DNA of 64,000 nt from Pogostemon cablin. Lineage: Eukaryota; Streptophyta; Magnoliopsida; Lamiales; Lamiaceae. Positions within the stretch are counted from its first letter, which is position 1. Each line of letters begins with the position of its first letter. Below the pieces are notes generated by a model. It worked only from the letters and a program-made list of their open reading frames with translations. It did not search any database and was not told the origin of the DNA. Shown here in pieces: positions 10,469 through 21,052 of the stretch. Both the position numbers and the translations under genes were made by a program. The stretch lies in the NCBI GenBank assembly GCA_023678885.1, contig CM042993.1, positions 7,152,501-7,216,500 of the forward strand, given 5' to 3'.

Positions 10469-10771
10469 GATCGGTGCCGGCGCTGGAAATGAGAGAATAT
10501 AGCGAAGCTCAGGGACACCATTGATGCGATTGGTTGGAAGGGAAAATTGAGCATAGAAATGGAGGAAGGGTTTTAATTTGGGAACACCGACACCAAACGA
10601 TGTCGTTTCATATCACATGTGGAGACCTTCAAAATGCCACATCAGTAGTCGGGCAGGTTCATCTGCCCGATGGATGCGATTTGCAACAAACGTTAAAAGT
10701 CATGGTTTTTTTTTTTTTTTTTTGCAATTTCACAAAGGCTACGATTAATTTGCAATACAATGAAAGTTCAA

Positions 10772-11331
10772 CATCTAAGGCAGTAAGGCGTGGCGGTGAG
10801 CGACGTGATTTCTGAAAAGCAGTCGGCGAGGATGGTCACCATTAATTAATAGCAATTTCTTTAATTAGCCAATCAAGTTAAGCCATTAATTCATTAAAGA
10901 AATTATGGGAAGAAATGACAGCTTTGCAATCGGAGTGCGCAGTAGTATACCACCGTGAATGCGCTCATCTCCTCTGTTCCACCCTCGTCAATTTTCGTGT
11001 TGCCCGACCTCCACCTCACATTCCTTGTTGCGTAGCTATTAGTAGGTAGCAGATGATTTGGATTGAAAGAGAGAGAATTGATCTAATTAATGTATGACAA
11101 ACATGTCTATAATAAAAAAAGTGATAACTTATGCAATGAAAAGTGATACTCAAAAAGAGCCATGGACGGAGAGAGTCAAGTCAAAGTAAAAAAAGTGATA
11201 ACGCAATTTATAGCATAAATGTGATAGCATTTTATAGCGAATGTGATAATATTTTATAGCGGAAGTCATAACTCATTTAAAAAGTTTAAAATGGTTTCAC
11301 ACAAGATCTAATAAAATTGTGGAATAATAAT
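10772..11331. other. Intergenic, no gene seen
   Basis: Unrecognised sequence followed at 11110-11270 by a short run of the dispersed GTGATAA motif. The last five bases before the TRIM (ATAAT, 11327-11331) are its target duplication. Confidence 0.4.
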
Positions 11332-12567
11332 TATTAAATGACCACCTCATCTAAAAGCTTAAGCTGTTAGATAGGAGAATCGTTTAATATTTAATTAATC
11401 ACTCTAACACGCCCCCTCACATGTTCATCAGGCCAGACTCTGATACCATGTTAAACGATCACCTCATCTAAAAGCTTAAGCTATGCCCCCTCACATGCAG
11501 ACGGGGAGGTAAATCGTTTAATAATTAACACGCCCCCTCACATGTTCATCAGGTCAGGCTCTGATACCATGTTAAACGACCACCTCACATGCAGGCGGGG
11601 AGGTAAATCGTTTAATACTTAACACGCCCCCTCACATGTTCATCAGGTCAGGCTCTGATACCACGTTAAACAACCACCTCATCTAAATCGTTTAATAGTT
11701 AACACGCCCCCTCACATGTACGCCCCTCATATGTTCATCAGGCCAGGTTCTGATATCATGTTAAACGACCACCTCATCTAAAAGTTTAATACTTAACACA
11801 CCCCCTTACATGTACGTCCCCTCACATGTTCATCAGGCCAGGCTCTGATACCATGTTAAACGACCACCTCATCTAAAAGCTTAAGCTACGCCTCTAATAC
11901 CATGTTAAACGACCACCTCATCTAAAAGCTCATGTTAAACGACCACCTCATCTAAAAGCTCATGTTAAACGACCACCTCATCTAAAAGCTTAAGCTACGC
12001 CCCCTCACATGCAGGGGGAGGTCAGGCCAGGCTCTGATACCATGTTAAACGACCACCTCATCTAAAAGCTTAAGCTACGCCTCTAATACCATGTTAAACG
12101 ACCACCTCAGGCCAGGCTCTGATACCATGTTAAACGACCACCTCATCTAAAAGCTTAAGCTACGCCTCTAATACCATGTTAAACGACCACCTCATCTAAA
12201 AGCTTAAGCTACGCCTCTAATACCATGTTAAACGACCACCTCAGGCCAGGCTCTGATACCATGTTAAACGACCACCTCATCTAAAAGCTTAAGCTACGCC
12301 TCTAATACCATGTTAAACGACCACCTCATCTAAAAGCTTAAGCTACGCCCCCCTCACATGCAGGGGGGAGGTAAATCGTTTAATACTTAATCAAGTCATT
12401 CTAACACCTTGCATGTTGAATTTTTTCATAAATGGGTGGCGGTGAGGTTCGAACTCTGGACCTTTGTTAACCATGAGCTCTGATACCATTTTAAATGACC
12501 ACCTCATCTAAAAGTTTAAGCTGTTAGATAGGATAATCGTTTAATATTTAATTAAGTCACTCTAACA
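11332..12567 (-). mobile_element. TRIM-type retroelement amplified as a tandem array
   Basis: Read on the minus strand the units show a minute retroelement. An LTR of about 80 bases begins TGTTAGAGTGACTTAATTAA and ends GTTTAACA. It is followed at once by TGGTATCAGAGC, the primer-binding site complementary to initiator tRNA-Met. Then come about 30 bases and a polypurine tract GTGAGGGGGCG directly before the next TGTTA. The internal domain is only about 40 bases (about 80 at the 12.4 kb unit). At least a dozen PBS/LTR junctions, many truncated, are strung together, including a 30-bp unit repeated three times at about 11900-11985. The array is flanked by the 5-bp duplication ATAAT (11327-11331, 12568-12572), so it behaves as one insertion. 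It encodes no protein. Confidence 0.8.
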
Positions 12568-12572
12568 ATAAT

Positions 12573-13638
12573 TTGGGATAAGTCTTGCGGTACAGTATCA
12601 CACAATTTTTTTTTGCCAATAATTTGATAATATATTTATTTCCTAATATATACTTTAAAATCAAAATTTTAAATATCCAATTATAATTAGGGTTATATTA
12701 GGTAAATTATTTTGATTTTTTATCTAGTAATATATTTAAATTGATGTATTTCACGGTAATATTAATTAATATTATATATTAGAAAGTAATTAGTCCTTTA
12801 ATATTATAAATAGATATTTTAATAATCAACTAATATAGAGATATAATGATTTGATGTGAGCTAGCGCTATTTAAAAGAATTAAAAACATATTTTAATCAG
12901 TTAAAGTTTTTTTCTTTTTATGATTATGATTAACAATAAAAAAGATAAAATTTTGTAATATTCTAAATTATTTTCATAAAATTAATCTTAAATTAGAGAT
13001 CTCTTATTTATTTAGTTAAAAATATTTTACAAAAACTATATAAAGTTTTTACTGAAAAAGGAAATAGGAAAAAGAAAAAATTGACCTTTCAAGTGTCTAT
13101 ACGATGTATTCCAAACATTATCTAATTAAAAGTGCATTAATTAAATAATTATGAGAGGATTACACATATATTAGAAAAGATTTGTAAATCATGAGAGGAT
13201 TATACTCGCTCACACATGTATTTTTAAAATTTTATTTTAAGAAACTACTTAACGAATATATGAATTAAGGCAGTTCGCATTCTCTATGTGGGATGATGAA
13301 TGATACATAAGGAGAGAGAAAAATTATATCCTAAATAGAAAATTTTAAATTGGGGAGAATTGTTGAATTTATTTTCATTTAGGGAGATTTAAACTTTAAG
13401 GATAATGATTGAATTTATTTTAAATATACACAAAAATGACGTAGAAGGTGGAATTAAGGTATTGCTTGGGGCAAAATTAAAGACTTAATACTATTACATT
13501 GAACGCGAGATGGATAATTTGTTTAGCAATATCTAATGTTTATGCATAAAAACCATAGTAATATATCTAAGCTGGCCAGTATACACACACAATGTTGTAG
13601 CAGCAGATATTATTCATGAACATTCTCATGATTCGCAG
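12573..13638. other. AT-rich intergenic stretch, no gene seen
   Basis: No supported frame or recognisable element. It lies downstream (3' side) of the minus-strand gene at 13731-14141. Confidence 0.4.
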
Positions 13639-13665
13639 TATATATATATATATATATATATATAT
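13639..13665. repeat. (TA)n microsatellite
   Basis: About 13 uninterrupted TA repeats, some 65 bases past the stop codon of the minus-strand gene. Confidence 0.9.
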
Positions 13666-13730
13666 GGGTTCTCAAAACTCACTAGTTAATTGTATATGAG
13701 AGTAGTACTAGTGAGCCCGAATATTGATGC

Positions 13731-14141
13731 TCAAAGACTTTGAAGCCAGACGCGCCATCCGCCGCCGTGCCTTCCACGCGCCACCGCATCATTCCTGGCT
13801 TCATTCATCACCGGACCGCTCTGCATCTTGCACAGAACAAAGTTTCTGGCTCCCGTCGACCCTATGGTCTCCCATGATTCCATGGCTGCATCAACGGCGG
13901 CGGGGTAGAGAGAGAAGGCTGCGGCGTCGGAGCCGAGGAGGGGAAGCCTCCCCTCGCGGCCGTAAAGCTTGAGAGCCGTCCCGATCACGGCTTCCGCCTT
14001 GTCGTCTCCCTTCACCACGAATCTGATTGGTCCAGCGCTTCCGAAGACATTGATGCTGATCAGTAATCTCTGCACACTTTCTTTCTCTTCTTTCTTATTA
14101 TCCGAAAAGCTTTTAAATTTTGTCATCACCTTCATCTTCAT
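13731..14141 (-). CDS. Small conserved plant protein, DUF7054-like, function unknown
   Basis: Intronless frame of 136 codons starting MKMKVMTKFKSFSDNKKEEK. The conserved core, about residues 25-105, contains LLISINVFGSAGPIRFVV, then ALKLYGREGRLPLLGSD, then SWETIGSTGARNFVLCK. This order (GSAGP, LPLLGS, WETIGS, RNFVLCK) is that of a plant-only family of small uncharacterised proteins that I recall as the DUF7054 group. I know no activity for it and assign none. The basic, Lys-rich N terminus and the loose C-terminal tail after the core are typical of family members. The first ATG is used; two more in-frame ATGs follow within six codons. The leader just upstream is purine-rich on the plus strand (GAGAGAAAGAAAGAG). 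A TGCGAC-repeat MITE begins only 88 bases upstream of the ATG and may have displaced the promoter. Confidence 0.8.
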   Translation of the reverse strand: MKMKVMTKFKSFSDNKKEEKESVQRLLISINVFGSAGPIRFVVKGDDKAEAVIGTALKLYGREGRLPLLGSDAAAFSLYPAAVDAAMESWETIGSTGARNFVLCKMQSGPVMNEARNDAVARGRHGGGWRVWLQSL

Positions 14142-14228
14142 CTTGGATGTAAATGTAAGAGAGAGAAAGAAAGAGAATGGAGATGGGTTTACTTTCTTGC
14201 ATTCAAGAAAAATAGATTAAAAGAAGAG

Positions 14229-14892
14229 AAATTTCCAAGAATGCCACTTTCAATACATTATTTTTAAAAATGTCACCCACAATAATTTTTTTTTAAAATT
14301 TGTCACTTTTTAATTTTTTTGACCCAAATACCCTTCAACCACATAAGCGACCCTATCTGCGACTGTTTGTGCGACCTATTGTGCGACTCTATGCTTCAAG
14401 TATAAGCAATGCTTACGAGACAACACACGTGACCATCTATGCGACCTTATGTGTGACTATGTGTGCGACCTCTTGTGCAATTCTGCATGCGACCACTTGT
14501 GCGACTATAGACAGAAACGCATAATTGGTCACACAAACGGTCGCAAGAAAGGTCGCGCAATACCACTCGACCTTTTGTGCGACCCTGTATGCAACCTTTT
14601 TTGCGATCAACTGTACGCAATTTCAATTCATATTGGGTTGCATGCGTTGTGCCGTTGTCGCTTTCCTCATATGATTGGCTTCTAAACCTTTATAATTTTT
14701 TGAGAAGAATGATAGAGTGAGAAGAGAGAATGAGGCAAAATGAACCATAATGAGAGAAGAGAGAATGAACTTTATGTGAATAAAGGAATATTTGGGTCAA
14801 AATAAATTAAAAAGTGGCATTTTTAAAAAAATATTATTGTGGGTGACATTTTTAAAAAAATGTATTGAAAGTGACATTTTTAGAAATTTTAC
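14229..14892. mobile_element. MITE with ~100-bp inverted repeats and a TGCGAC-repeat core
   Basis: Left end AAATTTCCAAGAATGCCACT and right end (reverse complement) AAATTTCTAAAAATGTCACT begin inverted repeats of about 100 bases. These continue through TCAATACATT, AAAATGTCACCCACAATAAT and TTGACCCAAATA. Both sides carry the identical 12-base TTAAAAGAAGAG (14217-14228, 14893-14904). This is longer than the usual 9-11 bp Mutator duplication; part of the match may be chance. The interior (about 14340-14610) is a degenerate run of TGTGCGACC-like units. Open frames across it (14300-14685) are repeat products. Confidence 0.75.
14345..14605 (+). repeat. Degenerate TGTGCGACC repeat
   Basis: About 16 copies of (T/C)GCGAC or its variants GTGAC and GCAAC, mostly spaced 12-18 bases apart with TT(A/G)TG between. 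It forms the core of the MITE at 14229-14892. Confidence 0.7.
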
Positions 14893-14904
14893 TTAAAAGA
14901 AGAG

Positions 14905-16911
14905 AATTAGTAAGATGAGTGGATGTGGGAAATTAGTAGTATCTATTTGTATTGAATGATCGGATCTAGAGACGCTATTATATACCTATAACCTTATTCT
15001 CTACGAATTCTATCACTAATCTCTCTAATTTCCACTCTCACTAAGAACTATATATATACACATTCACACATCCTATTTTTATAAAAACTATATATAAAAA
15101 ATTATTGTTTAGAAGGATGAAATTTATTAGTTTTATGAATTAAAAAATAACCAAATATAAAAAATTACACCATATCAAAATTTGAGGAGTGATATTTTTT
15201 CATTCAAAAATTAATACTATTTCTGTCCCATAAAACGCTCACATCTACTTTTTCACGTTGTTTAAGAAAAATTATTTTTTTTAACAAAATTGACTTTAGA
15301 GAATATTATAATATTTTTTTTGTAAAAAAAATATTATAAAATAATGATATATGTATAAAAAAGGATGACACATTTAAAATTAAAATAAATTTTGAGATTG
15401 TTGGATAAAAACGATATTTCCCTTTTCTGGAGTACGAAGGGTTTTGTGGGACATCATCTTTAAAGATTGATTTTTCACATACTAAAAATTTTTCGACAAT
15501 TAGTAAGGGTGCAAAAATTCGAAAAGTAATATTTTTCGTTAAAAAGAAAATTAGTTCATTTCCTTAAAAATAATTTGTATTCGATAAAATCAGACTAGCG
15601 TGTGAGCCGATTCACATAAACGTTTGCTTTTAATTAATACGATATTTACATGAATATCCAACTAGCTTTTAAACAGGATAGGTATATAGTTGGTGAAGTT
15701 AATATTAGATTTGTTTTTAGATTATAATATTTAATGTCATTATATTATAAAAAATCATTATGATTAGTGATTACGTTAAGATTTGAGACGAATCACGCCT
15801 CGCGTGATTTCAGCCACAACCTGCAAAGCTTATTTGGTGAAAAAATATTCATAGCTGAGATATGGAGTATATGTTAGTTGAAGTCACTAGATCTTCTATT
15901 AAGCGTCCCCAAGTCCCCAAATGCACCATATATTTAAGGCTGGACATTTTATTTTAAAGGATATATACAGTTTAATTAATAAGAATATTAAATTTTATTT
16001 TAAAAATTATACGTTATATTTATTTTATTTTTTTAGAAAATAAATGATACACATCTTTATAAAAAGTATATTCTCATTTAATATTAAGAGATATATGGGC
16101 ACACGGTGTTCCAGTCACACAAGTTTTATCCCATTAAAATTTCATTTTAAAGATGCACTTACAAGGGCCAAAACATTTATAACATTGGTCAATTTGGATT
16201 AATTAACTGAAAACACCATTTTTAATCATTTTTTTAATAATGTCGGAAAGTGGATAACGTAATTAGTCGCGAAAATCCCAGAATTAAAATCTCGCAATTT
16301 TCTTGTCAATTTTGAATTTTTAACGATTTTTTAGTTAATTACTCTATGATCAGATTTCTATATAAAAAGTATGTGTCGTTTTTTTTAAACTCCACTATTT
16401 TATTTATTTATTTTTCAATATATAACACTAAACAATATTAACATAAACATTAGAAAATACCACCTATTTCTTACACTTTAACTAACTTAAATCAAACGGC
16501 TCTATTCACTTCTTTTTCTTTTTTTTTAATTATCAAAATATCCCTACTTTTACTTATATAGTATACTTATAATTTTTTATTTTGTTCATTTACGCGTGGA
16601 AAAATAGATTAATGGAGTAATAATAGGTATTGAATAAATTAATGCATGCAACTTGCAAGACATAAATCATTTTTTTATTTGGCATCTTACGGTCATATTA
16701 GAGTTAAAGACGTAACCCCTGAAGTTATAAAGGAATTAGTGACCATTCTAATTCCGAAAAGATTCCAAGCTTTTAATTCTTTAATACAAGTGAGGATAAA
16801 CTTTATACAGACGTCCTTAATTAAAATGTAATTAGTTGTCATGTGACATGTTAATTATCACACCGCCCATTATAAATAAATATAGTTCACTTCATATACT
16901 ATATATAATTT
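14905..16911. other. Intergenic, AT-rich, remnants of repeats
   Basis: No supported gene. A TATA-like GTATATAATAGC (minus strand) sits near 14973-14985 and could be the displaced promoter of the DUF7054-like gene. A decayed Stowaway-like pair (TTCTGTCCCATAAAAC near 15222, GTTTTGTGGGAC near 15440) lies inside a diverged AGTAATAT repeat. The 61-codon frame at 16646-16831 resembles nothing known. Confidence 0.35.
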
Positions 16912-17000
16912 AAGGATATAAAGAAAATCTAAGAAGAATTGAACACAAACTGCCCCTTGGGCACACACGGACATATATAGGTGGGGTTGGGTTCTTTATA
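16912..17000 (+). repeat. 89-bp segment duplicated at 19477-19562
   Basis: The segment runs from AAGGATATAAAGAAAA through TTGAACACAAACTGCC, CACACACGGACATATATAGG and TGGGGTTGGGTTCT. It recurs in direct orientation 2.56 kb downstream with only a few base changes. Confidence 0.8.
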
Positions 17001-17511
17001 TAACTAAACGAGGGTTTTCTCTATCCTACGTGTCTTCTTCCCCTTGATTCAAGGGCTGAGTTGGCAACTTCTCATGCTTTCTTCTTATTTTTTGTGACTT
17101 TATTTTTTTAAGGTAACAATTCTCATTCTCGGTGTACTAACTAAAATATGTATGGATATTAGCAATTCAAATCCCTTATTTCACCCATGTTACATGGGGT
17201 GGGATGGGAGACAAGTGTCCCATTTCACACACATGTATTGGTTGCAAAGATATTTCTCCCTTGATGCTTATAAATGAATTGCATGTATTGTTCCATTGAA
17301 GTGTATAATACCTGCTTTGTGTTTCATACTGGACGCTCTCTTTATCAGAGAACTCACAATGTAGGAACAAACCGTAAAATAAAGAATTGCAGTCTTTGAA
17401 AACTCCCTAATTCTATTGTAAAATTGAATGAGAATTGTAATATATGAAATAAGCTTCTCCAATTCCAAAATTCCATTATAAATTTAATGAATAAGAACCA
17501 TATATCCTATA

Positions 17512-17745
17512 TATTTTGTATGATGTGATTCTGGGCTGATGTGGTGATCTCTAATTTTTTATGTTGTTATTTTAATATATACTATATATATCTTTTATAA
17601 TTAAGATATTAAATCTGTATATGACGGTTATTTGTATGATGTGATTCTGGAATGATTTGGTGATCTCTAATTTTTTGTGTTGTTATTTTAATATATACTA
17701 TATCTTTTATAATTAAGATATTAAATCTGTATATTACAGTTATCA
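17512..17745 (+). repeat. Tandem duplication of about 120 bp
   Basis: Two adjacent copies share TTTGTATGATGTGATTCTGG, TTTGGTGATCTCTAATTTTT-like, TGTTATTTTAATATATACTA and AATTAAGATATTAAATCTGT. The first copy carries a few extra TA dinucleotides. Flanking sequence to 18120 shows no gene. Confidence 0.8.
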
Positions 17746-18120
17746 CTATAAAAGTAGACTCAACGTAGTAAATTGTAATTATGATTGTATACCATTTAAT
17801 TTAATTTATGAATGGCATTATTCCGGTTAATTAATTCAAATTATATGCGTGTATTAATGTTGACGTTTAATTATTCCATATTTAGAAACGGTTTATAGTT
17901 TTACATATATATTAATAAATGTATAGTTTTTATACATTCAATTTTTCATTAAAAAAACTAAAAGAAATTTGCTAACAAAATCGGAGTATATTTTTATTCA
18001 TAAGCGTATATGTTTTTATTCATTATTGTATAATATTTCTAAAAGTGGGTGCCTGATCCACCCGGTATACAAAATAATTAGTATCAAACAGGGCTCTTAA
18101 AAATATAATTAATGAGTTAA

Positions 18121-18170
18121 TGGGTGATCCGTCTCATATAAGGGGATCCGTGAGACGGTATCACCCAACT
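18121..18170. repeat. Short foldback (inverted repeat)
   Basis: GGGTGATCCGTCTCA pairs with TGAGACGGTATCACCC across a short loop. It is probably a remnant of a foldback MITE; a related GTGAGACGGTCTCACCC occurs near 961. Confidence 0.65.
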
Positions 18171-18266
18171 CTTTGCCATTAATTAATATACTTTTCATCA
18201 ATCATTTATAGTTTATATTCATGAAATAGTTTGTTATTATATTATCATTTTTTATTAATTAGATAA

Positions 18267-18681
18267 CACTACAAATAATGTATTTTTTAGCAATCGAATT
18301 TACCAACGAAATTCAATCCGTTGGTAATTACCAATGGATTAGCAACAAAAATGACATTTTTATTTTAGCAACGGAATGTCAACGGATTTATTCTCTATTT
18401 TAGCTACGGAATTCAATCAGTTGGTAATTACCCACGGATTACCAATGGAATCATTATATAAATTACCAACGGAATTATTAGCAACGAAAAATCAAACGGA
18501 ATTATTTACCAATAGAATTGATTTTTCGTTGCTAAAAATTTACCAACCACCACTTTACCAACGAAATTTTACCAACGGATTCCGTTGCTAATCCGTTGGT
18601 AAGCCAATTTAATAATATAATTAAGCTTTTTACCAACAGAATATTCTGTTGGTAAAAAATAATTTTTTAGTATAAGTAGTA
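18267..18681. mobile_element. CACTA-type MITE with TAA target duplication
   Basis: The left end is CACTACAAATAATG and the right end CATTATAAGTAGTA-like (reads TATAAGTAGTA), with TAA directly on both sides (18264-18266, 18682-18684), the 3-bp duplication of CACTA transposons. The interior is made of TTACCAACGGAATT / AATCCGTTGGTAATT modules in both orientations. These resemble in design, not in sequence, the GACGGATT modules of the 5.6 kb element. The 71-codon frame at 18376-18591 is a repeat product. Confidence 0.8.
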
Positions 18682-18684
18682 TAA

Positions 18685-19476
18685 TTTTTCATTTTAATAC
18701 TTATCTATTCATATCCGATCTTTTAGAGTGAAATCAATTATACATTGTTTCCACAGTAGTTTTAAAATTCCAAATCATGAAAATTATACCGGACACAACA
18801 TAATATATTTATAGAGATAATATAAATTAATATTGAATATATAATTGTTTTTCATATGCACATTATAATTAATATGGAAAATATATAATGTTTATTTTAT
18901 TTAAAATTCTACTGTATTATTTCCTTTATTCTACTTATAAATAAACATTTCCTTCGTTAGGTTTGAAGTTGATGAGTTTTGAATATTCTTTTACCGCTTT
19001 GTTCCTATATTTTATTTTTAAGTGATGATATAGTATGTATTTTGTAGTATCATTTTGGAGTATTATTATAAGGAGTGGGATCATAATATATTACAAAATC
19101 AAAATACAAATTTTAAATCAAGTTTGATTTTATTCTATTTGCAAAGACTTAATATTTATAAGTTTTAAATATTAATGTATCCTTGTATATAAATTTGTAC
19201 AAAATTTTAATTTCATATTGAAAAAAAGTAGTACATATTTTGCTATATTTAAGTTTTAAACATTAATGTACCTTCTATATAAATTTGTACAATATTTTAA
19301 CTTCATATTGAAAAAAAGTAACATATTTTGCTTAATTTAAACAAAGTGTATTGGTAATATAATATTATTATATAAAAGATTTTATAATAAACATTAGTTT
19401 TATAATTTAATTTATTTTTTCTTAAATAAATACTTAACGATCCCGCATAGCAAGCGGGTTATAGTACTATATACTA
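18685..19476. other. AT-rich intergenic stretch with a tandem duplication
   Basis: No gene seen. At about 19155-19335 a segment of about 100 bases is duplicated in tandem. Both copies share TTTAAGTTTTAAA(T/C)ATTAATGTA-like sequence, TATATAAATTTGTACAA and CATATTGAAAAAAAGTA. Confidence 0.6.
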
Positions 19477-19562
19477 AAGGATATAAAGAAAACCTAAGAA
19501 GAATTGAACACAAACTGCCTCTTGAGCACACACGGACATATATAGGTGGGGCTGGGTTCTCT
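19477..19562 (+). repeat. Second copy of the 16912-17000 segment
   Basis: Same order of blocks as at 16912 (GATATAAAGAAAACCTAAGA, TTGAACACAAACTGCC, CACACGGACATATATAGG). Homology stops sharply after GGGTTCT on the right. Confidence 0.8.
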
Positions 19563-20092
19563 TACAAATTTTAATATCGTCTCCATTTCATTCTTACTTT
19601 TACTTTTACACGTAGATTAAGAAAAATTAATATTTATATAAAAAATATAATTTTTCTATTTTTATTTAATAAATAAATAATAAAATATGATAAGTGTGTT
19701 TATAATATTTTGTTTGTATGATAGTAGTTATTTTGACTTTTTGTTGATGGTGAAATTTTATAGGACGATTTAAAATGAAAATGATCTAATTAAAGAGATT
19801 ATGAAGGAAGCATATCAAATCGAACATAATAATATTTGTATTTGTATTTAAATAATATTTGAATAGTAAATAGTATTTGTATTGAATTTTCATTTGAATT
19901 TTTCATATTCGAATATTAATTCAAATACAAATATTAATATTCGAATACGAATCTCAAAAAGTTCATTTATTACATCTTAATGTCTTTCTCATAATTTATT
20001 GTCACGAAATTTATTTGTTTAGATAGGGATAAAAGTGATATTTTCATATAATTTCTTGAGAGGGACTAGTATGGGATTGGTCCTATCAAATA
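19563..20092. other. AT-rich intergenic stretch, no gene seen
   Basis: Contains an AAATA/TATTTG-rich palindromic stretch (about 19840-19960, CGAATATTAATTC and similar). No frame is supported. Confidence 0.4.
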
Positions 20093-20229
20093 TTGGTGGA
20101 ACCGGATCCTCTTTGTGCGTTAATTTTTTATTGGACATCTATCGAGTCTACATGGGCAGATAAAATTCTCTCTCTTCTCCCTCTCTTCTCTTCTCCCTAC
20201 TCCCGTGACCTTCCATCTCCAATCCCCCC

Positions 20230-20487
20230 ATGTCTTCCTCCATCACCATTCCCACCTCCCTGCTCCTCCGCCTGCGCACTGCTGCCTCCCTCCCCTCAAC
20301 CCTATCCCTCCTCATCTCCCGCGCAGCCTCCACCTCCCAGCGCCGGGGTGGAGCCCCCATGCTGGTTCGCGAGATCGCCGCACGCGAGCTGGAGGAGCGC
20401 CGCGCCGACTGGGGGTACTCGAAGCCCGTCGTCGCCCTCGACATCATGTGGAATTCGGCCAAATCAAAGTTCTGGAAAAGAATTTGA
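20230..20487 (+). pseudogene. Truncated 5' fragment of an At4g11680-type RING E3 ligase gene
   Basis: The frame from the ATG at 20230 begins MSSSITIPTSLLLRLRTAAS. It contains the block MLVREIAARELEERRADW followed by GYSKPVVALDIMWN. This block precedes the first membrane helix in plant membrane-bound RING-H2 ubiquitin ligases of the At4g11680/At1g12760 type. Directly after MWN the match ends: the hydrophobic helix is replaced by SAKSKFWKRI and a stop. The membrane helices and RING-H2 domain are absent. So this is about 75 codons of a gene that normally spans several hundred, and it cannot make a working ligase. It could be a captured fragment or the broken remnant of a resident gene; upstream TC-rich sequence looks like a true leader. 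Frames in other phases over 20093-20549 are shadows. Confidence 0.65.
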
Positions 20488-21052
20488 GGTTGCAAACAAG
20501 CTTGAGTCAGATAGAAAAGTGCAATTGTTTCTCCAATCTTAGTGTTTGATTGATTATTAGGAGTTCTGGGTTGTTTCTATCCGTTCTTAATTTCTACAAG
20601 CAACTGGTTTTCCTAGAAAATAAATTAAATCAATTATTGGTCATAAAAAGCCTTCTGTTAATGTTACTGTAAGCTAAACGAAATGCTTAATCTTTTATTT
20701 ATTTTATGTTCTGTTTCATGATTTTAATTAACAAGAATGTAAGATTATTCCTTTTTGTAGTTTGAACATCTATTAATTGTTCCCAATTTTCCAATTTACT
20801 TTATTTTTGTTGTTTAGGTTCCTGTTTTGATTCATAATGCCTCAAAATAGTTTTATTTTTCTTTTAAATTTTTATTTTTGTGCATTTATACAATTCAAAC
20901 TCTCAAATCATATAGTGATCTAATTCATTTCAAGGAGTGACCCTGTTAAATTCAAAGAGTAATCTAATTGTTCCTATAGAGTAGTCTATGAACAACCTAA
21001 TCACATACAATTTAATTTCTTCACAAATACATGATTTTATTTTTAGAAGACC
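20488..21052. other. Intron-like AT-rich sequence after the ligase fragment
   Basis: No coding match. T-rich sequence resembling a plant intron; its source is unknown. Confidence 0.3.

Larger units (their letters stand above)
5303..10771. mobile_element. Composite element bounded by long inverted repeats
   Basis: Sequence at about 5303-5500 is repeated in inverted orientation at about 10590-10771. Both copies share TTGTATTGCAAATTAATC, CCTTTGTGAAATTGCAAA, TGACTTTTAAC, ATGAACCTGCCCGACT and GATATGAAA(T/C)GACATCGTTT. The left end GGCTTAATTGCGTGAAAAAT resembles the ends of the MITE at 61192-61499. The right arm breaks off at about 10771, before its expected terminus, so the right end is truncated and no target duplication can be read. 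Inside lie a CACTA-like element and a minus-strand reading frame of unknown origin (10136-10468). Confidence 0.6.

Noticed and set aside
12425..12480. tRNA-like GGTTCGAACTC in the TRIM region
   Set aside because: It lies in the internal part of a TRIM unit and has no cloverleaf.
11332..12567. CRISPR-like array
   Set aside because: The regular repeats are explained by TRIM LTR and primer-binding-site units; the spacers are also repeats, and this is a plant genome.
14300..14685. Two frames of 74-78 codons rich in Cys/Ala/Thr
   Set aside because: Translation of the TGCGAC repeat in the MITE core.
20093..20549. Pro/Ser-rich frames of 114-149 codons on both strands
   Set aside because: Out-of-phase shadows of the ligase fragment, which has the only recognisable protein sequence.
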